Source of the DNA: Psychrobacter aquimaris
Lineage (GTDB): Bacteria; Pseudomonadota; Gammaproteobacteria; Pseudomonadales; Moraxellaceae
Direction: 5' to 3'
Length of the DNA stretch: 64,000 bases
NCBI RefSeq assembly: GCF_016107525.1
Contig: NZ_JABASR010000011.1
Span: 62,001 to 126,000 of the forward strand
The notes beneath the pieces were generated by a model, which saw nothing but the letters and a program-made list of their open reading frames with translations, was not told where the DNA came from and did no database searches. The position numbers and the translations under genes were made by a program. Numbering within the stretch: the first letter of the stretch is position 1; each line of letters begins with the position of its first letter. Positions 8,618 to 17,237 of the stretch are shown here, one piece after another.

Positions 8618-11600
8618 TTGAGTGTCATGCTGACAAAAAATACCCCGCCTAATAACGCACCAGATGAAGATCCAGCACAGCGCGACGCTCGTGCCGTCAG
8701 ACGTTGGTATCCGCTGTCATTTTTACTCAAATTACTGGTGCTTATTTTAATTGTGCTGGCCATCATGTTTGCTGTGTTTTTTTACGCAATGGGCACAGAG
8801 TCGGGTACGAAGTTTATATTAGAGAAAGTCAGTGCTGAGACGGGCATTGATTTTAAATATGGTCGCGGTAATTTACGTGATGGTATCTGGGTCACTGATA
8901 TCGATATCAAGGCGACTGAAGACCTTGAAGTATTGGTTGATAAAGCCTACGTCAAGATAGGCTGGCGTGCCATATTTGCCAAAGAAGTGCATCTGCGTGA
9001 TGCAGACATACAAACCATTGAGATTATCAATAACAAGCCACCAACGGGTGAGCCGTTCGATTATAAAACGTTACAGCTACCAGTGAACTTACGCTTTGAC
9101 CATGCCAAAATAAAAAAGATTACTTATAAACAAGTGACCAAAGAGCCCATCGTTGTTCATGATATTGTTGCCCGTGATTTGACATGGGTTGGTAGCATGG
9201 TGACGGTCGGTCGCGGCGATTTACAGTATGCTGATATCGTCAAAATTAGTGCCTTACAAGGTGAAATTGACCTACAAGGCGACTATCCGCTAGATTTAAG
9301 CGCGATTGCAGAAGTCAGTGCGCTAGAAAAAGCCTACGTTGACCCATTGAATATCACAGCAACAGGTACGCTAAAACGTACGGTCGGTACAGTTCGTAGT
9401 CGCTACAATGACAGCGATGTAAGCGGTGATTTCATTGTGCAAGGATTGGATCAGGATTCGCCTTTTCAGGCAAAATTGCAGTGGGATGATATTTTGATTC
9501 CTTATGCTGAAAGCCAAAATATTCGTTTAAAAAGTGGTACTGCTACCGCCACAGGAGTTATCTCTGAGATACGTCTGCGTATCAATACTGAGCTGACGGC
9601 TAAAGACATTCCATCTGGTCACTATCAAGGTCGCGCAGTCATTGCGAACAGCCAGTTGCGCATTGATCGCTTAGATGCTCAGGTGCCAGCTGGAAACTTG
9701 ATTCTGCAAGGTATTTTAGATTGGAAAGACAGTTTTGATGCAAAAGTGCGAGCGACAGGTAGCAATTTTGATATTCGCCGTGCTATTCCTGATGACTATG
9801 CTGATTTTAAAGCATACGCACCGCAAAAGTTGAATGGGCGATTGTCGCTACATTATCAGCAGAAAAATAGCGCTGGTAATATAGAGATTGATGCGGACTT
9901 GCGTCAACGTGATGGCGAGCATGTGAACGCCAATATTGCTCAGGGCAAAACGTCAGTGAAGTCGACACAGGTAGCGCCTTGGTATATCGATGCTAGATGG
10001 CAAAACTTAATCCGCCGCGATGTGCCTAATATCGGTAATATTGATAGCCCGCGCGGACAGGCGGATGTCATCATTCGTGGTTCACGGTTATCAGTGGATG
10101 CCAATGCGGTTATTAATGAATTGAATGCCGCTCCTAAAGGCAACTATGACGTGCGCGTGCGCAAAGCTGGGGATGTCATCGACATCAATCGCTTGAACTA
10201 TAAAGGAGTAGTGGGCGACTTATCAGGTACTGGGCAGATTCAATTGGCAAATAAAAAGCGTCCGTTGACATGGCAGATAGATGCGCGTACCAATGGATTA
10301 TTACCCAAACAGTATCGCAGTGATTTGCCGCTTGAGCGTTTAACCGGTAGTGTCAGTGCTCGCGGTCGTTTATTGACTATTACCAAAGGTGGCGTTAGTG
10401 GTCAGCGTCATATTATTAATTTAAACAATACTGATTTGCAGGCACAACTTGATGCCACTCAAGATGGCCGTAATATTGGCATAACAGGCGCTGGTGATGC
10501 CAAAGTCGATATCGTTGGTGGCGAGCTATCTATGTTCGATGCGCGCTTCAATGGGCAAGTCGATACTGCGGATGTACCAAAGGGGAGCTTGTCTATCGAT
10601 GCGGCTGGTACGCCAAAGCTTATCAGTATTCGTAAGCTCAATTACAACGGTGAGGCTGGCGCAGTGAATGCCAAGGGTGTCATCGATTTGCGTAAAAATA
10701 TCGGTTGGACCATAGATGGTCGCTTCGACAAGTTTAATTTGGGTTATTTTTTACCCAATAATCCAGCGATTATTACTGGTGATTTGAAAACCAGCGGTGA
10801 GTGGCAAGCGGCGCCCAAAAACAATGCCAATACCGCAGGCAAACTGCAACGTTTTGCGGTGAATTTCGATGGGGTGCTAGATGCTGAGCAACTGCCAGCG
10901 GGCAAGCTAACCATTGATGCCAGTGGCGATGACCAGCTGATTCGTATCAAGCGTTTCCGTCATGTGGGCGCGGCAGGCAGTATTGATGCCAAAGGGACGG
11001 TTGATGTGCGTCAGGGCATTGCTTGGGATATTGATGCAGTGATGGATCGTTTTAATATGGGTTATTTTCTCAAAGATACCCCAAGCCTCATCACCGGCAT
11101 TATCGATACGGATGGACGCTGGAGTGACTCGCAGCAAATCATTAATATCAAAAAAGTTAACTTAAGAGGAATGCTAAAAGGTCAACTGCTTAGTGCCAAA
11201 GGCAGCTTAGCGGCGAAGATGCGTCTACCAAAGGATTTGACAAGCTATTTTAAGCGCCTTCAAACGCAAGATGCACAGGCGCAATATAAGCAAGTAAACG
11301 CCTTGATAGACAGCTTAAATGCGGACAATTTAGTGCTACGTTGGGGTGATAATTACGTCACTGCTGATGGCAATGCTAAGCAATTACAAACCAAAATTAA
11401 TATCACTAGTTTGGATCAGCTGTCAGATAAATTGGCTGGCAAAGTCACTGGCGGTGCGACCTTATCGCAGCCAGCAGGACAAGCGCTGCCAACTATTTAT
11501 ATCGATTTGGTTGGTGAACGCATTGCGCTGCCAGGCTTTATTTTACGCCAAGGTCGCGTGCGCGGTAAGCTAGTCAATTTGGCAAACAGCCCAAGTCAAC

Positions 11601-13621
11601 TTATTATCACCGCTGAAGGCTTAGATGCAGCTGGACAGAGTTTTAAAAGCGTTAAAGCAACCTTTAATGGTACTGAGCAGGCGCATGTGGTCAACCTTGA
11701 CGTTGCCAATGAGCAGCTGACGATTGGCGCAAGGCTTAAAGGTGGCTTCAATCGGGATAAACTGAGCTGGTCTGGCGTCATCGGTAAGGGTCGTGTTCAA
11801 TCCAAGTATGCGACTTTAAATCAGTTACAGCCCGCGCAGTTGATTGTTAATTTACCTAACAATCAAAATGGCAATAATAATGATTTAAAAGTACAGTTGG
11901 CAGCGCACTGCTGGCAAGCCACGGATCAAACTGGCAAGCTGTGCTTACGCGAAAACTTAATCGCGTCACCTGATAAGGGTGAGGTGAATATCGCCTTGCA
12001 AAACCTAGATACGTCATTATTCTCCGTCTTTTTACCCAAAGATATCGACTGGCACGGCAAAATTAATGGTAAGGCTATTGTTGGCTGGCAACGTGGTCGT
12101 CCACCGACGATTAATACAACACTGTATTCGGACAACGGCAAAATCGGTTTGATTCAAGATGGTGATAGTTTACCTGTCACTCTGCCTTATAAACGGGTCT
12201 CACTGATTGCTTTGTCTGTCCCTGAGGGTATCAAACTACGTACCGATATCAATACTGGTGGCGGTGCTCGTGGCTATGCTGAAGTGGTCGTTGATCCTTA
12301 TAAGACGCCTAAGCCAATTTCGGGCGCTTTGGTATTGAATGAGCTCAATCTTGCGATATTTAAGCCTTTCTTCCCAGGCATGCGAGTGCTAGAAGGTAAT
12401 GTCACGATGGCAGGAGGCTTGGGCGGTACGTTAGATAAACCGCAATTCTATGGCGACGTAAAACTTGTTAATGGTCGTATTGCGATGCTTGATTTGCCCG
12501 TTAATTTAACCAAGGTAAACACTGAGGCCAAAATTCGCGGCACTCAAGCGACTATTGACGGAACATTTAGCAGTGGTACTGGCAAAGGGACTGTGACTGG
12601 TACGGTTAATTGGCAGCAAAAACTCCAAGCCAAGCTTAGCGTCATCGGTGAGCGTTTGGTGATTACTCAGCCACCATTGTTAGTGGCAGAAATTAATCCT
12701 GATATTGATATCATCGTGCGTCCAGGCGACCGTTATGTCGATATTAAGGGGGCGGTCAGCGTACCGTCAGCGACCATTCGTCCACCAGAAGCCAGCGAAG
12801 ATATTATTACCCAAACCGAGGATGCGGTGGTTCTTGATCGTCGTCTCATTGGCAATATCGATGAAGTATTGGCAATATCGAAACCTTGGTCAATCAATGC
12901 GGATATCGGTGTCGACTTGGGTGACGATATCAACTTCCGGGGTTTTGGTGCAGTGATTCCTTTAGCAGGTGCGATTAATATCAGTCAAACTGGCACGGGT
13001 ATCATGCGTGCGAAAGGTGTAGTACAAGTATCACGTCGTACCAACATCAACGCTTTTGGACAGAACTTAGAGCTTAACTACGGACAAGTGCGCTTCAATG
13101 GTGATGTGATGAAACCTAACCTCAGTATTGAGGCTGTTAAAACGATCAATGGCAAAACTGTAGGCGTGCGCGTCAAAGGTGATACAGAAAGCCCCAACAT
13201 CATTGTCTTCAATAATGCAGGCTTGACCCAACAGCAAGCGATGAATGCTTTGGTGACAGGTCGAATTGACAATAAGGGCGCGACCCAAATTAGTGAGCAA
13301 GGATTTAAATCGCAGGTCACCAACAACCTAGCCGCTGCTGGATTAAATTTTGGACTGAGTGGCACGCGTAACTTAACCAATCAAATTGGTCAGATTTTTG
13401 GTTTTCAGAGTTTAACGGTCGATGCTTCAGGCAGTAGTGAAGACACTAACGTCAATGTGACTGGTTATGTAACACCTGACTTATATATACGCTACGGAGT
13501 AGGGGTGTTTAATGCTCAAAATAGCTTGTCTATTCGTTATCAGTTAACTCGACGTATTTATGTGGAGGCAACCTCAGCGGCAGAAAGCGCAGTGGATGTG
13601 GTTTACAGTTGGCAGTTCTAA
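8618..13621 (+). CDS. tamB: Translocation and assembly module subunit TamB (AsmA-like/DUF490)
   Basis: A 1667-residue protein with a cytoplasmic N-terminus, one transmembrane anchor (about 32-56), a long periplasmic beta-rich body and the conserved C-terminal DUF490 domain (about 1330-1667, ending in a barrel-strand-like VVYSWQF). TamB bridges inner and outer membrane, partners TamA, and in E. coli is implicated in phospholipid transport and assembly of some outer-membrane proteins. Three homologous 86-87-residue blocks are visible at about residues 498-584, 644-729 and 750-835, sharing an LNYxG / Asp-hydrophobic / NxGYFLP-type pattern. It is larger than E. coli TamB (about 1259). Directly downstream of tamA, it is followed by a clear terminator. 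High confidence. Confidence 0.92.
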   Translation: MSVMLTKNTPPNNAPDEDPAQRDARAVRRWYPLSFLLKLLVLILIVLAIMFAVFFYAMGTESGTKFILEKVSAETGIDFKYGRGNLRDGIWVTDIDIKATEDLEVLVDKAYVKIGWRAIFAKEVHLRDADIQTIEIINNKPPTGEPFDYKTLQLPVNLRFDHAKIKKITYKQVTKEPIVVHDIVARDLTWVGSMVTVGRGDLQYADIVKISALQGEIDLQGDYPLDLSAIAEVSALEKAYVDPLNITATGTLKRTVGTVRSRYNDSDVSGDFIVQGLDQDSPFQAKLQWDDILIPYAESQNIRLKSGTATATGVISEIRLRINTELTAKDIPSGHYQGRAVIANSQLRIDRLDAQVPAGNLILQGILDWKDSFDAKVRATGSNFDIRRAIPDDYADFKAYAPQKLNGRLSLHYQQKNSAGNIEIDADLRQRDGEHVNANIAQGKTSVKSTQVAPWYIDARWQNLIRRDVPNIGNIDSPRGQADVIIRGSRLSVDANAVINELNAAPKGNYDVRVRKAGDVIDINRLNYKGVVGDLSGTGQIQLANKKRPLTWQIDARTNGLLPKQYRSDLPLERLTGSVSARGRLLTITKGGVSGQRHIINLNNTDLQAQLDATQDGRNIGITGAGDAKVDIVGGELSMFDARFNGQVDTADVPKGSLSIDAAGTPKLISIRKLNYNGEAGAVNAKGVIDLRKNIGWTIDGRFDKFNLGYFLPNNPAIITGDLKTSGEWQAAPKNNANTAGKLQRFAVNFDGVLDAEQLPAGKLTIDASGDDQLIRIKRFRHVGAAGSIDAKGTVDVRQGIAWDIDAVMDRFNMGYFLKDTPSLITGIIDTDGRWSDSQQIINIKKVNLRGMLKGQLLSAKGSLAAKMRLPKDLTSYFKRLQTQDAQAQYKQVNALIDSLNADNLVLRWGDNYVTADGNAKQLQTKINITSLDQLSDKLAGKVTGGATLSQPAGQALPTIYIDLVGERIALPGFILRQGRVRGKLVNLANSPSQLIITAEGLDAAGQSFKSVKATFNGTEQAHVVNLDVANEQLTIGARLKGGFNRDKLSWSGVIGKGRVQSKYATLNQLQPAQLIVNLPNNQNGNNNDLKVQLAAHCWQATDQTGKLCLRENLIASPDKGEVNIALQNLDTSLFSVFLPKDIDWHGKINGKAIVGWQRGRPPTINTTLYSDNGKIGLIQDGDSLPVTLPYKRVSLIALSVPEGIKLRTDINTGGGARGYAEVVVDPYKTPKPISGALVLNELNLAIFKPFFPGMRVLEGNVTMAGGLGGTLDKPQFYGDVKLVNGRIAMLDLPVNLTKVNTEAKIRGTQATIDGTFSSGTGKGTVTGTVNWQQKLQAKLSVIGERLVITQPPLLVAEINPDIDIIVRPGDRYVDIKGAVSVPSATIRPPEASEDIITQTEDAVVLDRRLIGNIDEVLAISKPWSINADIGVDLGDDINFRGFGAVIPLAGAINISQTGTGIMRAKGVVQVSRRTNINAFGQNLELNYGQVRFNGDVMKPNLSIEAVKTINGKTVGVRVKGDTESPNIIVFNNAGLTQQQAMNALVTGRIDNKGATQISEQGFKSQVTNNLAAAGLNFGLSGTRNLTNQIGQIFGFQSLTVDASGSSEDTNVNVTGYVTPDLYIRYGVGVFNAQNSLSIRYQLTRRIYVEATSAAESAVDVVYSWQF

Positions 13622-13643
13622 ATCGTATCGTTTTATCCAATAA

Positions 13644-13669
13644 AAAACGCCTTTTAATGAAGGCGTTTT
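13644..13669. terminator. Bidirectional intrinsic terminator between tamB and hemP
   Basis: Stem AAAACGCCTT (13644-13653) / AAGGCGTTTT (13660-13669) followed by T on the plus strand and by a mirror run on the minus strand, so it can serve both convergent genes. Confidence 0.9.
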
Positions 13670-13708
13670 TTTATAGGTAGGCTAATGTTGATGATTAATG
13701 ATCTTAAT

Positions 13709-13873
13709 CTATTTAGTCAGGATTAAGCGATTATTGCGTGTCAAACGTAGTCGATACTCTTCACCCTCATGCTCGATACGCACTTCTTTAGTGAGCGCAA
13801 ATAAGTGCTGTGATTGTAGAGTAGGCAAACGGTTTTCACGGCAATTCAAATAACGAGAGATAACCATGCTCAT
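13709..13873 (-). CDS. hemP: Hemin uptake protein HemP
   Basis: A 54-residue small protein whose C-terminal half matches the HemP family pattern: a valine/isoleucine-His-Glu-Gly-Glu-Glu-Tyr-Arg-Leu-Arg segment, then Thr-Arg-Asn-Asn-Arg-Leu-Ile-Leu-Thr-Lys at the end. HemP genes are iron-regulated and associated with heme uptake; in some bacteria HemP acts as a regulator of heme receptor expression. Start ATG 13873 has an AAAAGGAA Shine-Dalgarno about seven bases upstream. A near-consensus Fur box lies 60 bases upstream. No heme receptor is next to it in this window. The next ATG in frame would remove only two residues. Identification confident because of the C-terminal motif plus the Fur box. 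Confidence 0.88.
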   Translation of the reverse strand: MSMVISRYLNCRENRLPTLQSQHLFALTKEVRIEHEGEEYRLRLTRNNRLILTK

Positions 13874-13933
13874 AGTAAATTCCTTTTGATAAAAAATGGC
13901 TGAATAGGAGTAGCAATCTAGTAATTGTCTTTA

Positions 13934-13954
13934 ACGATAATAATTATCATTTAC
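13934..13954 (-). promoter_or_regulatory. Fur box upstream of hemP
   Basis: The segment GATAATAATTATCATTT (from 13936) closely matches the palindromic Fur consensus GATAATGATAATCATTATC. Its position about 60 bases before the hemP ATG predicts repression of hemP under iron sufficiency. Confidence 0.8.
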
Positions 13955-14163
13955 ATTGAGTGATTTTGCAAGGTAATTGATAAAATAAAATGCAGTCATT
14001 GTGTAAACTTATCTAAAGTAATCGTCGTGAATGAGGCCTAAAAAAATGACATTTCAGATAATTATTTTATAAATCAATATATTAGGTTTGATTTAGATGG
14101 ATTTTTTAACGGTATAAAACAATCAAATAACACTTTAAAAAAACAGCAACAAAGGAGACGGCG

Positions 14164-15267
14164 ATGCCAAGTGAATCGGACAATCAAGTTGATAGCTCAT
14201 TTCATAGTGAAAAAGTACCTACCGTAAACGTGGCAGTGGCAGTCATTCATCACCAAGCGCAATATTTACTTGGATTTAGAAATGCTGCCCAGCATCAAGG
14301 CAACCGTTACGAGTTTGTAGGTGGCAAAATAGAGTCCAATGAAAATGCAGAGCAGGCACTAATTCGGGAAGTCGCTGAAGAGACAGGCATTACGATTTGT
14401 AGTAATACGATGGTCAAGCTTGGACGTCTGCATCATGATTATGGTGATAAGCATGTCAGTTTACAGATTTACAAGGTTGAGCTGACTGAGCAGCAGTATG
14501 AGCAGCATAAGCATTGCCAATATGGGCTAGAAGGTCAGGCGCTAACGTGGGTAAATAAGGCAGATTTATTAGCAGGAAAGTATCATTTACCCGCTGCTAA
14601 TAAGACGATTCTTGAATGGTTGAGTGTGCCAACAGCGATAGCAATTACCTATCCATTGACGCATTTTGATGCCTCTTCTGATCCAGTGGCCGAATGGTTA
14701 ACTTTTCATCAAAACAACTTAACAGCCAATGCTTGGGTATATATTCGAATAAAGGAAACTGGTTTAGAAAGTCTAGCAGCGCAGTTGATGCACGTACGTC
14801 CAGATATTAAGGTGATTGTCTCTTATGATATCCGCACACAGTCTCTACTAACTGAAGCGCCACTAGAAATTAAAGATACAATCATAGCGAATCCAATCGT
14901 TGCCAATCATCTGTCTCATACGGCATTGCTGCAATGGTCGGATGATACACAAGGTAGAGTGCTATCTAAAAATTATCCATTAATAGTCAGCTGTCATGAT
15001 GTCGCCAGTATTGAGGCTGCCAATAAACTGGCTCATGCTAGGTTACAGCAGCAATTACCGCCCGTCATGGGCGCTTTTTTGTCTCCTGTACTGATGACCC
15101 AAACACATCCTGATACTGTGCCACTTGGTTGGGAGTCATGGTCAGCATTGGCACAATTGGCTGATATGCCGATTATCGGTTTGGGTGGTTTATCACCTAC
15201 GATGATTCACCAAGCATTAGAGTATGGTGGTATCAGTGTTGCTGGTATTCGACAATTCTTTCAATAG
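14164..15267 (+). CDS. Nudix hydrolase fused to thiamine-phosphate-synthase-like domain (MutT-type)
   Basis: A 367-residue two-domain protein. The N-terminal MutT/Nudix domain (about 18-150) carries the full Nudix box from Gly54 to Ile76 (Gly, Glu60, Arg68-Glu69, Glu72-Glu73, Gly75). This predicts hydrolysis of 8-oxo-dGTP or a related nucleotide. The C-terminal domain (about 165-365) resembles the TMP synthase/TenI barrel, ending in a phosphate-binding-like GLGGLSPTMIHQALEYGG segment. This Nudix plus TMP-synthase-like arrangement is known in gammaproteobacteria and often annotated as MutT. Start ATG 14164 has a strong AAAGGAGA site. It is a single-gene unit. Nudix activity is well supported; whether the second domain is catalytic is unclear. 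Confidence 0.88.
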   Translation: MPSESDNQVDSSFHSEKVPTVNVAVAVIHHQAQYLLGFRNAAQHQGNRYEFVGGKIESNENAEQALIREVAEETGITICSNTMVKLGRLHHDYGDKHVSLQIYKVELTEQQYEQHKHCQYGLEGQALTWVNKADLLAGKYHLPAANKTILEWLSVPTAIAITYPLTHFDASSDPVAEWLTFHQNNLTANAWVYIRIKETGLESLAAQLMHVRPDIKVIVSYDIRTQSLLTEAPLEIKDTIIANPIVANHLSHTALLQWSDDTQGRVLSKNYPLIVSCHDVASIEAANKLAHARLQQQLPPVMGAFLSPVLMTQTHPDTVPLGWESWSALAQLADMPIIGLGGLSPTMIHQALEYGGISVAGIRQFFQ

Positions 15268-15707
15268 TAAAAAACTAAAAAGGGGATTGCTGGCACGAAT
15301 GCTAACTTGTCCTGAACCACAATTGCCGTTTATTAGGATCTATCTTGGCAAATAACTGATTTTTAATATATTTATCCAGTAAGTAACTATGTGTTTATTC
15401 GGTATTTATTCTACTGCATAAATGCATAGTTACTTACAAACCGTTGCTTTTTCCTACATTGCGACACTGTTTTTATAGTCGAGCTGTCATTAATATATAT
15501 CACCTAAACAAAGAGTATTTACTCTGTATTCTTATAAGCGGATAGCTTATCACCATACCTCTTAATTCCTCTCATAATAGTTGATTTTTGCAGCGCCAGC
15601 TTTGACATTCAATAGACTTGTAAAAGTTGAAGACGCACAGAAGATGAGAGCATATTGATGGTATATAAAAAGAATTGTTAACAGTCACTATTAATAATGG
15701 TACCTCT
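15268..15707. other. Intergenic region Nudix gene / lipocalin gene
   Basis: About 440 bases. The only clear structure is the inverted repeat at 15379-15437. The rest is AT-rich with no recognisable gene. Confidence 0.5.
15379..15437. repeat. Inverted repeat / long hairpin
   Basis: Arms GTAAGTAACTATG (15379-15391) and CATAGTTACTTAC (15425-15437) are perfect over 13 bp. They extend imperfectly to 20-bp arms with a 19-base loop. There is no T-tract, so it is not a standard terminator; it could be a miniature element or a regulatory hairpin. Confidence 0.6.
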
Positions 15708-16889
15708 ATGAAAACCAATAAGTTACCTCAGTCAGCATGGTCTGATGCAAAGGAAGCTGGTTCTCAATCTAAGCAGACTACTCAGCCGAGTCATTATTAT
15801 CTAAATGATGACAGTACGCGGCAGACGGGTAACGCCAGCAACGATGCTAGCTACAACCATGACGATTTAAATGACCAATATTCGAACCATTTGGCAAAAA
15901 AAACGTCTTCGCAAGACCGCTATTTTGGATATAAAAGCGCCGATAAGAGCCTTGTACAGGCAAAAGAGTCTGCTATGATTAACAGCAATAATAAAGAAGA
16001 CGGCGATTCAAAAAATAGCGATACTGAAAGCAGTAATATCGTTAGTAATTATCGTACCAATGATTATAAATGGTCACAAGAGTTGAGCGAAAAAGAACCG
16101 CTAATGTCAGATTTTTTAGGGGACAAGGTGAATGGTTCAAAGCAAAATACTGATTCATCAACATCCACTTACTCATCATATAAAGAAATACCGGAGCGTA
16201 TATTTATGAATGGACTTATCAAGCATACGGGTATAGCCTTAGCCATTATTATACCACTAGCTGCATTTTCAGCGTATGCTGCGACGCCACCGGTCAATGC
16301 TAAAGCTGATATAACTGCTAATGCAACTACGGATAGAACCACCACAGAGACGTTGTCAATTAAGCCAAATGCCATCATTCATAAGTCTGCAAGTACACCG
16401 ACCACAGTGGATAGCGTTGATCTAAAAAAGTATGCAGGAACATGGTATGAGATAGGCCGTTTGCCCATGTATTTTCAGCGCAATTGTGCCAGTGATGTCA
16501 CCGCCAATTATACTGAAAAAACCGACGGCTCAGGTATCGTAGTCACTAATAAATGCGTACAGAAAGACGGTTCTGGTATTACTTCTGAAGGTATCGCTAA
16601 GCCTGTTGATGAGTCAGGTAGTAAGCTAAAGGTCACGTTTTTACCATCATGGATTCGTTGGTTGCCAGTTGGTCGTGCCGACTATTGGGTACTAGCACGT
16701 GATGCTGATTACAAGACTGCTTTAGTAGGGACGCCTGATAAAAAATATTTATGGTTATTAGCGCGTTCTCCAAACGTTACTCAAGAAACCTATGCCAAAT
16801 ATCGTCAAATCGCTCAACAGCAAGGCTATGACTTAACAGAGTTCAAGTTAACCCCGCAGACCAATCAAACGGTTAGCCTCATCCCATAA
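15708..16889 (+). CDS. Lipocalin family protein (Blc-like) with long N-terminal extension
   Basis: The C-terminal part is a clear bacterial lipocalin. The Gly-Thr-Trp-Tyr-Glu-Ile motif (KKYAGTWYEIGRLPMYFQRN) is followed by strands ending in a WLLARSPNV segment, as in E. coli Blc, which binds lipids or fatty acids in the envelope. The frame is open far upstream: about 166 hydrophilic Asn/Ser/Asp/Lys-rich residues precede a signal-peptide-like segment (IALAIIIPLAAFSAYA). An internal ATG at 16206 with a GGAG nine bases before it would give a normal 227-residue secreted lipocalin. I list the longer form because 500 open bases are unlikely by chance, but the 16206 start fits secretion better. No lipobox cysteine is evident. 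Family sure; start uncertain. Confidence 0.8.
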   Translation: MKTNKLPQSAWSDAKEAGSQSKQTTQPSHYYLNDDSTRQTGNASNDASYNHDDLNDQYSNHLAKKTSSQDRYFGYKSADKSLVQAKESAMINSNNKEDGDSKNSDTESSNIVSNYRTNDYKWSQELSEKEPLMSDFLGDKVNGSKQNTDSSTSTYSSYKEIPERIFMNGLIKHTGIALAIIIPLAAFSAYAATPPVNAKADITANATTDRTTTETLSIKPNAIIHKSASTPTTVDSVDLKKYAGTWYEIGRLPMYFQRNCASDVTANYTEKTDGSGIVVTNKCVQKDGSGITSEGIAKPVDESGSKLKVTFLPSWIRWLPVGRADYWVLARDADYKTALVGTPDKKYLWLLARSPNVTQETYAKYRQIAQQQGYDLTEFKLTPQTNQTVSLIP

Positions 16890-17237
16890 CTAGTGTCATT
16901 TACTAGATATTGGGCTAAATGGTAGTGTCGCTTTATCGTCCACTATTTGATATTTGCAACAATGAACAACAAGGCAGCATAATTGGCTGCCTTTATTTTC
17001 ATAATAACCTGTATAACTCAATAAAACGCTTTATAAGCGTTAGCAGATCGGTTATCACTGGCAAAATAGGCCGTTTTAGGCTAAAATCTAGGCGATCTCA
17101 ATACTCTACCTCAATAACTGACACCGATATCGTGCGGTTGCCATACTAGAGTGATTGCTTAGACCACACATAACCTATCTAATCTGTATTCTCTATAATT
17201 TACTGATCACATATTACTGACCATAAGGATGTTTCTC
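16890..17237. other. Intergenic region lipocalin / gap
   Basis: 348 bases with a terminator at 16971-16993 near the left end and the gap leader at the right. A 76-codon open frame at 16919-17149 has no family resemblance and overlaps the terminator, so I do not call it. Confidence 0.5.
16971..16993 (+). terminator. Intrinsic terminator after the lipocalin gene
   Basis: Stem AAGGCAGC (16971-16978) / GCTGCCTT (16986-16993) followed by TTATTTT. Confidence 0.75.

Noticed and set aside
16919-17149. 76-codon frame in the lipocalin-gap spacer
   Set aside because: It crosses the lipocalin terminator and has no recognisable features or convincing ribosome site.
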